Origin: Lamellibrachia satsuma
Taxonomy: Eukaryota; Annelida; Polychaeta; Sabellida; Siboglinidae
Length of the DNA: 64,000 bases
Assembly: GCA_033239005.1 (NCBI GenBank)
Contig: BSQZ01000005.1
Coordinates: 14,392,501 to 14,456,500 of the forward strand
Direction of reading: 5' to 3'
The notes under the pieces were generated by a model, which was given only the letters and a program-made list of their open reading frames with translations, did not search any database and was not told the DNA's origin. Positions 1-9,180 of the stretch are shown here, piece after piece. The first letter of the stretch is position 1; each line of letters begins with the position of its first letter. The position numbers and the translations under genes were made by a program.

Positions 1-336
1 ATGTCCTCACAAGATTCCCACGGTTGAGGAGATGCAAAAGCGGAATACTGGAGTGTGAAGTTGGCACCTTCCTCTCAAGAGCTCACCACATTCAGAACCC
101 CCTTTGGACGTTATTGTTTCAGTGTCCTACTCTTTGGCTTGGGCATCAGCCAAGATTTGTTCCAACAACGCATGGATGCCATCATCGAACAGTGTGAAGG
201 ATGTGTTGGATCAGCGATTATATCGCCATTTACGGAGAAAGTGAAGAACAACACGATGAAAGATTCATTAACTTCTTCAAAGTGGCCCTGAAAGAAGGAT
301 TAATACTAAATTCACAGAAGTATACTGTCGGCAGAG
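1..336 (+). pseudogene. Ty3/Gypsy-like reverse transcriptase fragment (broken)
   Basis: Partial reverse transcriptase of a Ty3/Gypsy LTR retrotransposon, cut by the window edge. Translation shows the palm-domain signature LTTFRTPFGRYCF, then a run resembling the usual FG(I)S..P..FQ..MD block (FQQRMDAIIEQCEG at about 150-200). After a frameshift it resumes as IAIYGESEEQHDERF, the region just after the catalytic aspartates, followed by a GLILNSQKYTVG stretch. Frame breaks near 210-240 mean it cannot encode an active enzyme. The catalytic aspartate pair is eroded (SDY/AIYG instead of the usual DDI). No LTR, primer-binding site, protease or integrase was seen, and at about 336 the sequence switches to an unrelated LINE. 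The family call is firm from the order of motifs; the lineage within Gypsy is not resolved. Confidence 0.75.
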
Positions 337-1058
337 AGACATGCAAGAGAAGACAGACAGACTGACAGAGACAGCACAGAAGTTGGGTCTGAAAGCGAAC
401 ACCAGCAAAACAAAGCTGATGAAAATGAATCACAAGTCAAACGACCCAGTCACCCATAAATAAAAGTGACATAGATGAAGTGAACGATTTCACATACCTG
501 GGGAGCAAAATAGCAACATATGGAGTCTCCGAGAGAGAGAAGTCAACTCCAGTATCACCAAAGCAATCCAGTCGTTTGCCATGCTGAAGAACATCTGGAA
601 GTCAAAACAAGTTGGAACCAACGCTAAACCCAGAATATTCAACAACTCAGAATATTCAACAGCAATGTCGTCAGTGTTTTAGTGTATGGGGCAGAGTGCT
701 AGAAACTAACAACTAGAATAGCCCACAAAATACATACCTTCCAGAATCTTCCGGCCCAGAAGAATTTCAAATCAAGAACTGCACAAGAGGACAAAAATGC
801 AAAATCTCTTACCCAAACTATGAAGAAGAGATGATGGAGATGGCTGGGGCACGTGTATCGAATGCTACAAGATGCACTGCCCAGAATAGCCCTACGCTGG
901 ACACCGGTTGGAAGCGCAAAAGAGGTCGTCCCAAGGAGACCTGGCGAAGAACATTGGAGAAAGAGATGAAGGCATGTGGACTGACCTGAAGCGAGTGAAA
1001 CTGTCCACAAAGTATCGCACAGTTCCCTGTTAGGCCAGTGAATGACCTAGAGGATCGC
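337..1058 (+). pseudogene. RTE-like non-LTR retrotransposon, C-terminal RT relic
   Basis: Degraded 3' part of a LINE reverse-transcriptase ORF. In order, across several frames, one reads the thumb-side block MQEKTDRLTETAQKLGLK with its ANTSKTK motif, the FTYLGSKIATYG block, a SITKAIQSF/IWKS helix region, and the terminal basic block KRKRGRPKETWRRTLEKEM at about 915-970. This order (KTK, YLGS, IWKS, GRPK.TWR) is typical of RTE-like and related LINE C-termini. The fragment is 5'-truncated: the catalytic palm is absent and it joins directly to the Gypsy fragment. Stops and frameshifts rule out function. The exact clade is uncertain. Confidence 0.7.
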
Positions 1059-1059
1059 A

Positions 1060-1736
1060 CAGCCATGGTAACATCAGGTTGGGGAGCCAGTCTCGATGAG
1101 GTTTCTACCTGGAGATTCTTCTATAATGTCGCCTTTGTCTTTGCTATTCTCGTCTCTCCATTATCTGCACACACTGATGCCGGCACCGGTCCGAGCTCAT
1201 ACTGTAGAACGTCACTGAGCGAGATTGTTGCATTCCTATCACCCTCGAGTAGATTAGATTTACACTGCATGCTGCAGTAACTCCCACTCGCAAGACTTTC
1301 CGTGTCACTGCCGTGGCCACGACCTCTTTAGGCAACGTAGCGTTGAATCCCTCTGGCCAGCTTTCTTCATAGGAACGCATCTGGGTCTTCCCATTACAAC
1401 CTTCTTTGGCCCATTCACCTTCTCTGGCCCATGTCTGCCAGTGACAATGTTGATGACCTTATCCAGATGATCTGCCGGATCGAGAGGATCGATGCAGGAT
1501 TGAAGCATTTCTCTTATATTTTCTGTCCTCCTCACCCGATCGTATACGAGATGGCTTCTCTTCCTTGTGGTAGTCACCTCTGTTACCGCGTGACCCTCCG
1601 AAATATATGTAAGGTCATGGAAATTCTGACTACACTTGTGCATATTGTAGGCCCATTTCTTCAGTGCAGATGGTTTCATCTTAATTGCAACGACTCCATG
1701 TGGGCCATAACCGTAGCGCGTGAAAGTTGACTATGT
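1060..1736 (-). pseudogene. Repeat-borne ORF of unnamed family (frameshifted)
   Basis: Three minus-strand reading frames follow one another and read as one broken protein. The first (about 1736-1410) contains YGYGPHGVVAIKMKPS and ALKKWAYNMHKCSQ, then DPLDPADHLDKVINIVTGR. The second (about 1380-1210) contains WPEGFNATLPKEVV and IYSRVIGMQQS. The third (about 1240-1060) contains DVLQYELGPVPASV and GETRIAKTKATL. Polypeptides with this succession (an IYSRVIG block followed by an E-L-x-P-V-P ... R-I-A-K-S/T-K block) are, from memory, recurrent multicopy ORFs in invertebrate genomes, but I cannot give a family name or function. The frameshifts show this copy is dead. It lies between two LINE fragments, which fits a mobile-element origin. 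Confidence 0.5.
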
Positions 1737-1789
1737 ACATATCCATGTACATATCCAACCAGATGCCATTCCATAAACTTTTCTTGTGT

Positions 1790-2690
1790 CGCATTACATG
1801 TTCTCCCATCATGAACCTTTCACGAATGTCGCCGTGGAGAAACACAACAGCGGGAAACAAAACCGGAATAAGATGGAACTTTACGTCAAAACTAGAGGAC
1901 CTGGACTTTGCCGACGCCATAGCACTCATGTCATCATGCTACACACACATGCAAACAAAGGCAAGACAACTGAATCAATTTGCAGCAAGGACAGGACTAA
2001 GAATAAATAAAAAGAAAACTCAAATATTGAGGATAAAAAGCAAGTGCGAAAACAGAATACTAATCGATGATCAAGAGCTAAAGGAAATGGACAAGTATAA
2101 CTACCTTGGTGCGAACGTTAGTAAGCAAGGAGGAGGCGGCGATGACATTGTTAACAGAATTTGTAAAGCGAGGATATCCTTCATGAAACTAAAGCAGATA
2201 TGGAGTTCAAATATATACACATTGAGATCGAAATTGAGGCTTTTTAACACACTTGTTAAACCAGTGTTGTAATATGGAAGTGAAACATGGAAAATTAACG
2301 AAGGAGACAACAGAAAGTTAGATGCATTTTTATCAAGTGTGTAAGACGAATCCTACAAATTCGATGGCCATATCAAATCGAGATATTCTGGCAAAAACAA
2401 AATTGAAGACAATCAGCACTGAGGTCAAATTAAGAAGATGGAAGTGGGTAGGACATATCCTACGAATGGAGAAGAACAGCAGTTGTGAGACTGCACTGAC
2501 CTGGACGCCTGAAGGTAGAAGAAAGGTTGGGCGACCAAAGACAACGTGGCGATCAACTATTGAAAATGAAAGACGTATACTGGGGTGAAATAGCTGGAAC
2601 GAAGCCAGACATGTAGCAGCTGACAGAACAAGATGGAGGAGATTCACTTCGGCCTTCGAAGAGGATAGGTAAGGTAAGGTAATCAGAAAT
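1790..2690 (+). pseudogene. RTE-like non-LTR retrotransposon, RT C-terminal relic with 3' tail
   Basis: Long 5'-truncated LINE relic. Translation shows the end of the palm with LEDLDFADAIALMSS (the catalytic F-A-D-D box here reads FADA, so one metal-binding aspartate is lost). It continues with MQTKARQLNQFAARTGLRIN, KKKTQILRI, KYNYLGANVS, KLKQIWSSNIYTLRSKLRLF and, after a stop and frameshift at about 2270-2340, ILAKTKLKTISTEVKLRRWK, WVGHILRM, TWTPEGRRKVGRPKTTW and ADRTRWRRFTSA. The ORF ends in a short tandem tail, AGGTAAGGTAAGGTAA, at about 2667-2682, as expected for target-primed 3' ends. A second fragment of the same family lies at 38692-39024 on the minus strand with a related AGGTGAGGTGAG tail. 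Not functional: at least one in-frame stop and a frameshift. Confidence 0.85.
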
Positions 2691-2707
2691 AAGTATAAAA
2701 ATTACAC

Positions 2708-2779
2708 GGGCTCTTCCGGGATTTGAACCCGGGACCTCTCGCACCCGAAGCGAAAATAATACCCCTAGACCAACGAGCC
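2708..2779 (-). tRNA. tRNA-Pro (CGG), slightly degraded
   Basis: 72-nt proline tRNA-like gene on the minus strand. The T-arm carries the B-box GGTTCAAATCC, and the anticodon loop TTCGGGT gives anticodon CGG. One acceptor pair is disrupted (GGCTCG opposed by AAGAGCC), and a D-loop base differs from the other copies. A Pol III T-run (TTTTT) follows within about 10 nt of the 3' end. It is probably a weak or dead copy of the proline tRNA family that recurs at 3815, 13941, 14588 and 14936. Confidence 0.75.
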
Positions 2780-2874
2780 GCTACGTAAAGTTAATTCAAT
2801 ATTTTTTGCAAAGTCAAACGACAATATCTGTGAAAATTAACTAACAACATATTAATTGATATTAGAAATACGGT

Positions 2875-3160
2875 GAGTGGGAGGGTGGGTGTGTGAATGG
2901 GTGGGTGGGTCGGTGGTGGATGGATTGGATGGGTGGGTGGGTGGGTGGATGGGTGGATTGGATGAGTGGATGGATGGATTGGATTTTAGATGGATTGGAT
3001 TTTAGATGGATTGGATTAGATTGGATGGAATGGATGGATGGATGGGTGGATGGGTGGGTGGGTGGGTGGGTGGGTGGTGGATGGATGGATTGGATGGGTG
3101 GGTGGATGAACTGGATGGATTGGATAGGCGGGTGCATGGCTGGATGGATGGACGAGGCCA
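2875..3160 (+). repeat. GGGTGGAT/GGATTGGAT-type minisatellite
   Basis: About 285 bp made of interleaved GGGTGGGT, GGATGGAT and GGATTGGATT units, G-rich on the plus strand and with almost no C. Long ORFs on both strands (Trp-Met-Gly-rich plus, His-Pro-rich minus) are read-through of the repeat. The right edge passes into a unit shared with 5400-5530 that carries the tRNA-Leu copies. Confidence 0.9.
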
Positions 3161-3287
3161 GAGGATTCTCTCGATTGAGTGCCCGACGTTCCCGGTACGT
3201 TACCGCGCCCCACAATTTGTAAGAGATGACAAAAATAAAAATTCCATCCAATCCTTCCAATGTTGTATATAGCATTACAAAAGCAGC

Positions 3288-3356
3288 TGTCAGAAGCGGG
3301 ATTCTAACACTCGTCTGCGACCTGGACGCAGCGCCTTAGATCATTCACCATTCATC
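3288..3356 (-). pseudogene. tRNA-Leu (CAG) pseudogene
   Basis: Degraded copy of the tRNA-Leu at 5527-5610. The acceptor end (CTTCTGACA), part of the T-arm, and the anticodon arm with loop TCCAGGT (anticodon CAG) can be aligned, but the variable arm and T-stem have a deletion and the 5' D-arm/acceptor is unrecognisable. The 3' flank (TATAGCATTACAAAA) is shared with the 5527 copy, so the whole flanking unit was duplicated with the tRNA. Confidence 0.65.
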
Positions 3357-3419
3357 AGATGGGTCACAAGTCATGGCGGGTCGCAAGACAAAAAAACGAA
3401 ACTTGACATAACGGTAAAA

Positions 3420-3505
3420 CGATGCATGCAGGCATTAAATATTCGTTATTATAAATTGTTCATGTGGAAATAAAGAATAATCGTTCGTTCATTCATTCAT
3501 TCACT
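3420..3505 (+). repeat. Retroposon 3' tail with (TTCA)n
   Basis: AATAAA followed at once by TCGTTCGTTCATTCATTCATTCAC. A polyadenylation hexamer abutting a short tetranucleotide run is the usual look of a CR1/L2-type LINE or dependent SINE 3' end. No coding part of that element is recognisable upstream, so only the tail is called. Confidence 0.4.
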
Positions 3506-3814
3506 TATAACACGTAATTACAATAAAAACAACAATTACCTTCCTATGTTTAAACATAAATATGGTTTTGAATTAATTTGAGTTTTCTAAATTTTATTAA
3601 CAATAACGTAACATTAACTAACTTAACAGTGTAATTATGATAAACATTAATTATCGCAGTGGGTTATTGGAAACCATTCCATACTTCTGATATCAAGTAT
3701 ACTGTGCGTTCAACAGATACTGTTGTGTATTAATTTATGCAGATTTTTCGTTTGACTTTGCAACAAGTATTGCAAAACACTTTATTTGACCTACCAACGA
3801 TTCTAAAACAAAAC

Positions 3815-3886
3815 GGGCTCGTCCGGGATTTGAACCCGGGACCTCTCGCACCCTAAGCGAAAATCATACCCCTAGACCAACGAGCC
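3815..3886 (-). tRNA. tRNA-Pro (AGG)
   Basis: Intact 72-nt proline tRNA. 5' GGCTCGTTGGTCTAGGGG holds the A-box, the anticodon loop TTAGGGT gives AGG, the T-arm has CCCGGGTTCAAATCCCGG (B-box), and the acceptor stem pairs perfectly. A TTTTGTTTT run lies directly 3' and serves as a Pol III terminator. Its surroundings (3890-4080) are an inverted copy of 14690-14935, which flanks the identical tRNA at 14936. Confidence 0.92.
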
Positions 3887-4174
3887 ACCATACCACTAAA
3901 TAATGTTCATAAACGAGTCGTGCAGACTAGATTTCATTTATTTTGGTCACCGTAAACGCCTATTGCTCCGTTGTCGTTTGTAATTGAAGCTGATTAGCCG
4001 TGAATGTCCTTTCTACATAACCGCAATGGCGATAACATTGTTAGACAAGCAGTTTCAATTCCAAATGACACAGAAATAATCAATCGACTTATCTACACCT
4101 GTGTTTGGGGACCATGAATCACGTGAATCACGCTGCGTCATAATTTGCTTAAGAAATGCTCCACTTCTAGAACT

Positions 4175-4246
4175 AATTCGTTGGTCTAGGAATATGATTT
4201 TCGTTTCGGGTGCGAGAGGTCCCGGGTTCTAATCCCGAAAGAGGCC
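4175..4246 (+). pseudogene. tRNA-Pro (CGG) pseudogene
   Basis: Recognisable proline tRNA (TTGGTCTAGG A-box, loop TTTCGGGT with anticodon CGG, near-perfect T-arm), but the 5' acceptor strand is replaced (AATTCG for GGCTCG), the 3' acceptor is altered, and the B-box reads GGTTCTAATCC. The acceptor stem cannot form. The 3' flank (GATTATGTTGTAA and following) is the same flank found beside the copies at 7853, 11796 and 14588. Confidence 0.8.
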
Positions 4247-4568
4247 GTTTAGTTTATACACCTATTTGCGATTATGTTGTAATAATTTGTCCAGAGTGAT
4301 GAGTAAAGGGCATCAACTGTTCTGGAGCAAACTGCGCAGTATATGTAGAAAGTTTATGATGTTTAATTATTACATTTCATTAAATCATTTCGTTTGACTC
4401 CCATTATTTGTAGGTGTAGGAAAAACGTACCAAATACACTAAATTCACCATACCAGTTCGTCAACCACCATAAAAGAAAATTATACGCTATTATTTATTT
4501 GTAGCGTAGACTGTTATTTTAGTACGTGTGTGGAAACTTACCACAATAGTATGACCTCGTTGTAACAA

Positions 4569-4820
4569 CATTTGGTGGATGTTAGTGCTGCCACAGAAAA
4601 TAAACATTTGGTGGATGTTAGTGCGGCCACAGGAAATAAACGTTTGGTGGATGTTAGTGCGGCCACAGGAAATAAACATTTGGTGAATGTTAGTGCTGCC
4701 ACAGGAAATAAACATTTGATGGATGTTAGTGCTGCCATCGGAAATAAACATTTGGTGGATGTTAGTGCTGCTACAGGAAATAAAAATGTGGTGGATGTTA
4801 GTGCTGCCACAGGAAATAAA
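4569..4820 (+). repeat. 36-bp minisatellite (7 copies)
   Basis: Seven head-to-tail 36-bp units beginning CATTTGGTGGATGTTAGTGC and ending GGAAATAAA, starting at 4569, 4605, 4641, 4677, 4713, 4749 and 4785. As 36 is a multiple of 3, the array is open and would encode a 12-residue repeat (VDVSAATGNKHL); the ORF runs on to 5060 without recognisable similarity. The same unit occurs inverted at 5909-6002 and direct at 9063-9180, so it belongs to the dispersed tRNA-bearing repeat and is probably not coding. Confidence 0.9.
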
Positions 4821-5526
4821 CGGCGAACTAACAATTTCGGGAAGGTGGCATCAATTCGACTGACCACAACAAGAGAGAGGCAGACCGTGGCCTGGTCGCA
4901 GCAGCGCCTCAAGCCGCTCTGTTATCCTGATTTCTCTTGGTTTATTTTAAAGGTGCTTAATCAATTCGACGTTTTTGCTAGTGTAAATTCAAATAAATTT
5001 AGCGAAAAACCAAACCTACCTAGTGTCCACTGCAACATGCTAACTCGTTTATTAAATTAGTTAATGCTTGTTCAAGCATTGGTTCAAGTAAAAATCTCAG
5101 GCCGCTCGGTTATGCTGATTTTTGTTGATTGAGGTTAATGTAAACAGTTGTTATATAACGCGGTGTCCATTCATTGGGACTGTTCAATGCGCTTTACACT
5201 TCACTCCTTGACAGATCTGTTCGTTCCAACGCCATTTCGACGTCTCTTGGAAGCGTTCAGCCCTGCTGCAATTACTGCGCGAATACTATTCTTCCAGATA
5301 CACACTTCTGTATGTAGCAAGGTACTCATTTATACAACTAATTGTGGCAACATGGGGGGAACGAAGTTGCCATAGCTTCGAAACAGCAGCCAGAGCAATC
5401 GAACCCGGGTTCTCTCGATTGAGAGCCGGCCGTTCTAACAGCAACGTTACCGTTATATTGTAAGAGGTGACACAACAATCAATTCCTCTGACCACAACAT
5501 TTTGTGTATAGCATTACAAAAATAGT

Positions 5527-5610
5527 TGTCAGAAGTGGGATTCGAACCCACGCCTGGAGAACCAGACTGCGACCTGAACGCAGCGCCTTAGACCGCTCGG
5601 CCATCCTGAC
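5527..5610 (-). tRNA. tRNA-Leu (CAG)
   Basis: 84-nt class II tRNA. GTCAGGATGGCCGAGCGG gives the acceptor and A-box, GCGTTCAGGTCGC the anticodon arm (anticodon CAG), a CTGG..CCAG long variable arm follows, then GTGGGTTCGAATCCCAC as T-arm (B-box GGTTCGAATCC) and TTCTGAC as 3' acceptor. No intron. TTTTT lies about 7 nt downstream on the minus strand. It sits inside a repeat unit whose inverted copy (9700-10046) carries a truncated version of this gene. Confidence 0.92.
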
Positions 5611-5902
5611 TTCTTTGAAACTTTCTTAGCCAGTCGTACACTTAGTCGCCACTCACCATACCATTTCGTTCACGTTTATATTGTCACAGTTATCGCAGTT
5701 GTATAAATTAGTATCTGGCTACAGACAAAGGTGTACACCTGAACGAATAGTATTCGCGCAGTAATTGCAGCGGGGCTGAATGTTCCCAGAGAAGTCGAAA
5801 ATTGCGTTGGAATGAACAGGTCACACGGACTGGATACGGCTCTTTATAAGAAAGTGCTTTTTTACATTAAAACTGCTTCCTCGACTGATTTAGCCTATTG
5901 CA
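5611..5902 (-). repeat. Inverted copy of the 9698-9989 unit (tRNA-Leu 5' flank)
   Basis: The reverse complement aligns with 9698-9989 over nearly 300 bp, including the blocks GTACGACTGGCTAAG, TTTCAAAGAAG and TGCAATTACTGCGCGAATAC. A third, shorter relative lies at 5190-5345 and a fourth at about 7965-8150. These are copies of one dispersed repeat, not conserved coding sequence. Confidence 0.8.
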
Positions 5903-5908
5903 AAGTAG

Positions 5909-6002
5909 CATTAACATCCACCAAATGTTTATTTCCCGTGGCAGCAGTAACATCCACCAAATGTTTATTTCCTGTGGTAGCATTAACATCCATCAAATGT
6001 TT
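5909..6002 (-). repeat. 36-bp minisatellite, inverted short array
   Basis: About 2.6 copies of the same 36-bp unit as 4569-4820, in opposite orientation (AACATCCACCAAATGTTTAT). Confidence 0.85.
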
Positions 6003-6660
6003 CAAATTTATTTTGCGAAAAATCAAACCTACCTAATATTAACTGCAACATGCTTTTGCATGTAGTTTTTGTGAAATCATCAGGCAAACTATTAAATTAC
6101 ATAATGTGTGGTTAAACATTAATTGAAATGGAAATGGATATCCAGTATTTTGAGCCTTAACAGATCTAACGACTAAAGTCAATTATTTCGATGATTTCAT
6201 CAAAATTAGGTATATTTTATTACATCGACTACCATGTTACATGAACTATTCACACACTACATATTTGGGCACCAAATCATCGGATTTGCGACAGGCTAAA
6301 GCAGTTGAGGATGTGGTTTTAAGTACGCCATTAACGCATTTTTTTCTGTTTGAAAGACCTAATGTTTGTCTTGCTTGAGACGTAGGCGGAACATAATTTG
6401 AGCATTGAAATGAGCAATGCCGTGCTCGACACCAACTGAGTTGGTTCAATGAAATGAACAATGATTCCATCCCCTGCTGCCGAAATACAGTACAATTGAG
6501 TATGAAGATGTTGCGTTCGCATTTCCACAAATTTTGGTACACAGGCATACAAACATTGGACATTTCTTCTACAGTATATGAGAAAAGATTGGTAATTTTT
6601 TGGACTTGTTGGTAAGTAACGGAGACGACGACGACGAAAATGTGTTTCCAATTATTTGTA
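6003..6660. repeat. Composite dispersed repeat, mixed orientation partner of 8590-9735
   Basis: Several blocks recur between 8590 and 9735 in mixed orientation. The block near 6120-6160 (ATGGAAATGGATATCCAG) is inverted at about 8900. The block at 6230-6330 (ATGAACTATTCAC, ACTACATATTTGG) is direct at 9650-9735. The block at 6360-6480 (GTGCTCGACACCAACTGA) is inverted at 8720-8850. The block at 6490-6550 (ATGAAGATGTTGCG) is direct at 8602-8660. This is nested palindromic rearrangement of one repeat family; no gene is recognised. Confidence 0.7.
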
Positions 6661-7083
6661 GACGCACATGCTTAATGAATAATAATAGAAGTTAGATCCA
6701 AATTTCTGTTAGCAATTCCTAAATGGTACATTGTCGGTAACTGATCTGACAAAAATAACAAGATGAAACACATTTCGAAAAAAAGAAGAGCGATTTCACA
6801 CAAACATGTTCATTTCCTGTTGGCACACTCATCTGTACAATAATCATAATTATCATATAGGGAATGCCAGTTACAAAGGAACCCTTAATTATTGTCAGTA
6901 CATGATTTATGGTAGTTACGGATTTCATATGCAAGTTCAAATGTACTTACATTTCAAGCAGTCTGACACTTACACGCATGCATGCAAACTGAATATATAG
7001 TTATATACACGCGTTCTTTAGTGAACGTACAACTAAAATGCATAAAATATAACAAAGAACAATTGTGCAGTGACAAAAAATAT
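6661..7083. repeat. tRNA-Pro 3'-flank unit, diverged
   Basis: Part 6920-7083 matches 13760-13940 (blocks CACTTACATTTCAA and CGCATACATGCACGC-like) directly and 8440-8590 inversely. It is the region downstream of the tRNA-Pro(TGG) copies. Nothing coding is seen. Confidence 0.6.
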
Positions 7084-7155
7084 GGACTAGTCCGGGATTT
7101 GAACCTGGAACCTCCCGCACCCAAAGCGAAAATCAAACCCCTATACCAACGAGCC
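7084..7155 (-). pseudogene. tRNA-Pro (TGG) pseudogene
   Basis: Proline tRNA copy with anticodon loop TTTGGGT (TGG). The 3' acceptor strand carries two changes (CTAGTCC against GGCTCG), the T-stem has C>T changes (TTCCAGGTTCAAATCCCGG) and the D-arm reads GGTATAGGGG. A TTTTTT run still follows the 3' end. Its intact relative with the same anticodon is at 13941. Confidence 0.75.
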
Positions 7156-7242
7156 ACGTTGCGTGATAGCTAGTAAAATATCAATTTAACAGTTATGATT
7201 TCATCTTGTTCAGGTCTACTTTATGCGCTCAAAGATTCGTTT

Positions 7243-7368
7243 TGTTGTCATCCAAACTGCTGTCACTAGATTACGGCATACAGTACAGTATTGTAAGATA
7301 CGTTCTGTTGTCATCCAAACTGCTGTCACTAGATTACGGCATACAGTACAGTATTGTAAGATACGGCT
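7243..7368 (+). repeat. 63-bp tandem duplication
   Basis: Two nearly identical 63-bp units (TGTTGTCATCCAAACTGCTG and following) starting at 7243 and 7306. The surrounding unit recurs inverted at about 8260-8370 and direct at about 14055-14150. Confidence 0.85.
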
Positions 7369-7433
7369 TTAATTGCAAAAGGCAAAGGTATAATAATTGA
7401 TCGCTTTTTATCTGGAACACTAAAATCACACGT

Positions 7434-7482
7434 GGTGACGTGGCGACGTGGCGACGTGGCGACGTGGCTGCGTGGCTGCGTG
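7434..7482 (+). repeat. 9-bp array (ACGTGGCG)
   Basis: Five to six units of GACGTGGCG, the last two changed to TGCGTGGCT. Confidence 0.85.
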
Positions 7483-7617
7483 TTTTAAATCCTTTCACTG
7501 GTTTAGCAGCTGTCGCCTATTCACTCTGTTTTGGGTGGACGCGGAAACAGGTGGACGCTGACGCAAGGCACTAATTAAGGGTATAATTCTGTCTTGTAGT
7601 TGTTGTTGACGAACTGG

Positions 7618-7680
7618 TATGGTGTTATTTGGTGTATTTGGTGTATTTGGTGTATCTGGTGTATCTGGTGTATCAGGTCC
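7618..7680 (+). repeat. 10-bp array (GGTGTATTTG)
   Basis: Six units of GGTGTATTTG/GGTGTATCTG. Confidence 0.85.
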
Positions 7681-7852
7681 TACACCTAAAAATAATGGGC
7701 GTCAAACGAAATGATTTAATGAAATTTGATAATTAAACATGTTAAACTTTCTACACATTCTACACATTCTGCGAACGGGCTCGTCCCAGATTTAATTCGT
7801 AACTCTGGACAAATTCTTACAACATAATCGCTAATATGTATAATAACTACAC

Positions 7853-7924
7853 GGGCTTGTCCGGGATTTGAACCCGGGACCTCTCGCACCCGAAGCAAAA
7901 ATTATACTCCTAGACCAAAGAACC
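7853..7924 (-). pseudogene. tRNA-Pro (CGG) pseudogene
   Basis: Aligns over its full 72 nt with the intact proline tRNA at 14588. The T-arm and anticodon arm (loop TTCGGGT) are kept, but the 5' acceptor strand reads GGTTCT, the D-arm TTGGTCTAGGAG and the anticodon stem has a mismatch. A 20-30 nt echo of the 3' end of the same gene lies just beside it at about 7777-7800. Confidence 0.75.
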
Positions 7925-9060
7925 ACTTAAGCTTTTCTTAAGCAAATAAAAGTAAATCATGACGCTGCGTTCACTCAGCTGTATAAGTGAGTACCTGGCA
8001 ATACATACAGTGCTGGAAATGGGAACGAATTATCTTCGCGCAATTGCAGCGTGGCTGAATGCTTCCCAGAGAAGTTGAGATGGCCTTGGAATGAACAGGT
8101 CTGCGTAAAGCGCTTTCAGCGGTCCTACGGATTGGATACCGGGCTATATAAGAACGTACCTTTTATCAACATAGCGAATTACCGACAGCTGCTGAACCAA
8201 TGAAAAGGCCACCACGCCTGGTCTTACTATACCAGATACAAAGCAGTCAATTATCACACCAGGGCATTTGTAACTGAAGCCGTGTCTTACAATATTGTAC
8301 TGTACGTCGTATGCTCTTAGTGAAACACTTTCAATCACAGCAGAGCAAACCTTTGAGCACAGGAAGTAGACCGATATCAAGTCATACTTGACAACACGAT
8401 ATGTTTACGAGCTATAACTATATAAAACATTTTCGTGACTGTACAATTTTTATATTTTACACATATTTGCTGAACTTGCACTAATATGTGCGTGTATAGA
8501 GCTATATATGTGCATGCATATACCACTTAATGTACGTGCAAGCATGCGTGTATATATAATACTTTGCTTGAAATGAATGTACATTCATTTTGCAATTGGA
8601 TATGAAGATGTTGCGTACGCATTTGCAAACATTTTGGTACACGAGCATTACTGCATTACTTTTAAACATTGCAAATGACAAAGGAGCAGCAGGCGTTTAC
8701 AGTAACCAAAACAAAAGAGCATGGTGGGGATGGAATCATCGCTCATTTCAACGAACCAATTCAGTTGGTGTCGAGCACAGCATTTCAGTACTCAAATTGT
8801 GCCTACGTCTCAAACAAGACAGACATTAAATCTTTCAAACAGAAACAATCCTACTTAATAATAATTGACTTTAGTCGTTGATCTGGTAAGGCTCAAAATA
8901 CTGGATATCCATTTCCATTTCAATTAATGTTTAACCAAACGTTATGTAATTTAATAGTTTGTCTGATGATTTCATAAAAAGTACATGCAAAAGTTGCACA
9001 CATTAGCTAGCATGTTGCAGTTAATATTAGGTATGTTTGATTTTTCGCAAAATGAATTTG
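7925..9060. repeat. Dispersed repeat copies between tRNA units
   Basis: 7965-8150 is a diverged copy of the 5190-5340 and 5690-5850 block (TTGCAGCGTGGCTGAATG). 8180-8380 is an inverted relative of 7200-7390. 8440-8590 is an inverted relative of 6920-7080. 8590-9060 carries the inverted and direct partners of 6003-6660. No coding signal is seen. Confidence 0.65.
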
Positions 9061-9062
9061 AA

Positions 9063-9180
9063 ACATTTGGTGGATGTTAATGCTTTCACAGGAAATAAAC
9101 ATTTGGTGGATATTACTGTTGAGAGGAAATAAACATTTGGTGGATGTTAATGCTGCTCAGTGCTGCCACAGGAAATAAAC
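9063..9180 (+). repeat. 36-bp minisatellite, third array
   Basis: About three diverged copies of the CATTTGGTGGATGTTA unit, the middle one shortened. Downstream (9180-9430) it follows the same sequence as 4822-5095, so both arrays lie in the same repeat unit. Confidence 0.8.

Noticed and set aside
4572..5060. 162-residue ORF with 12-residue repeats
   Set aside because: Follows the 36-bp minisatellite of a dispersed repeat; the non-repeat part has no recognisable similarity and the other copies of the unit are not open.
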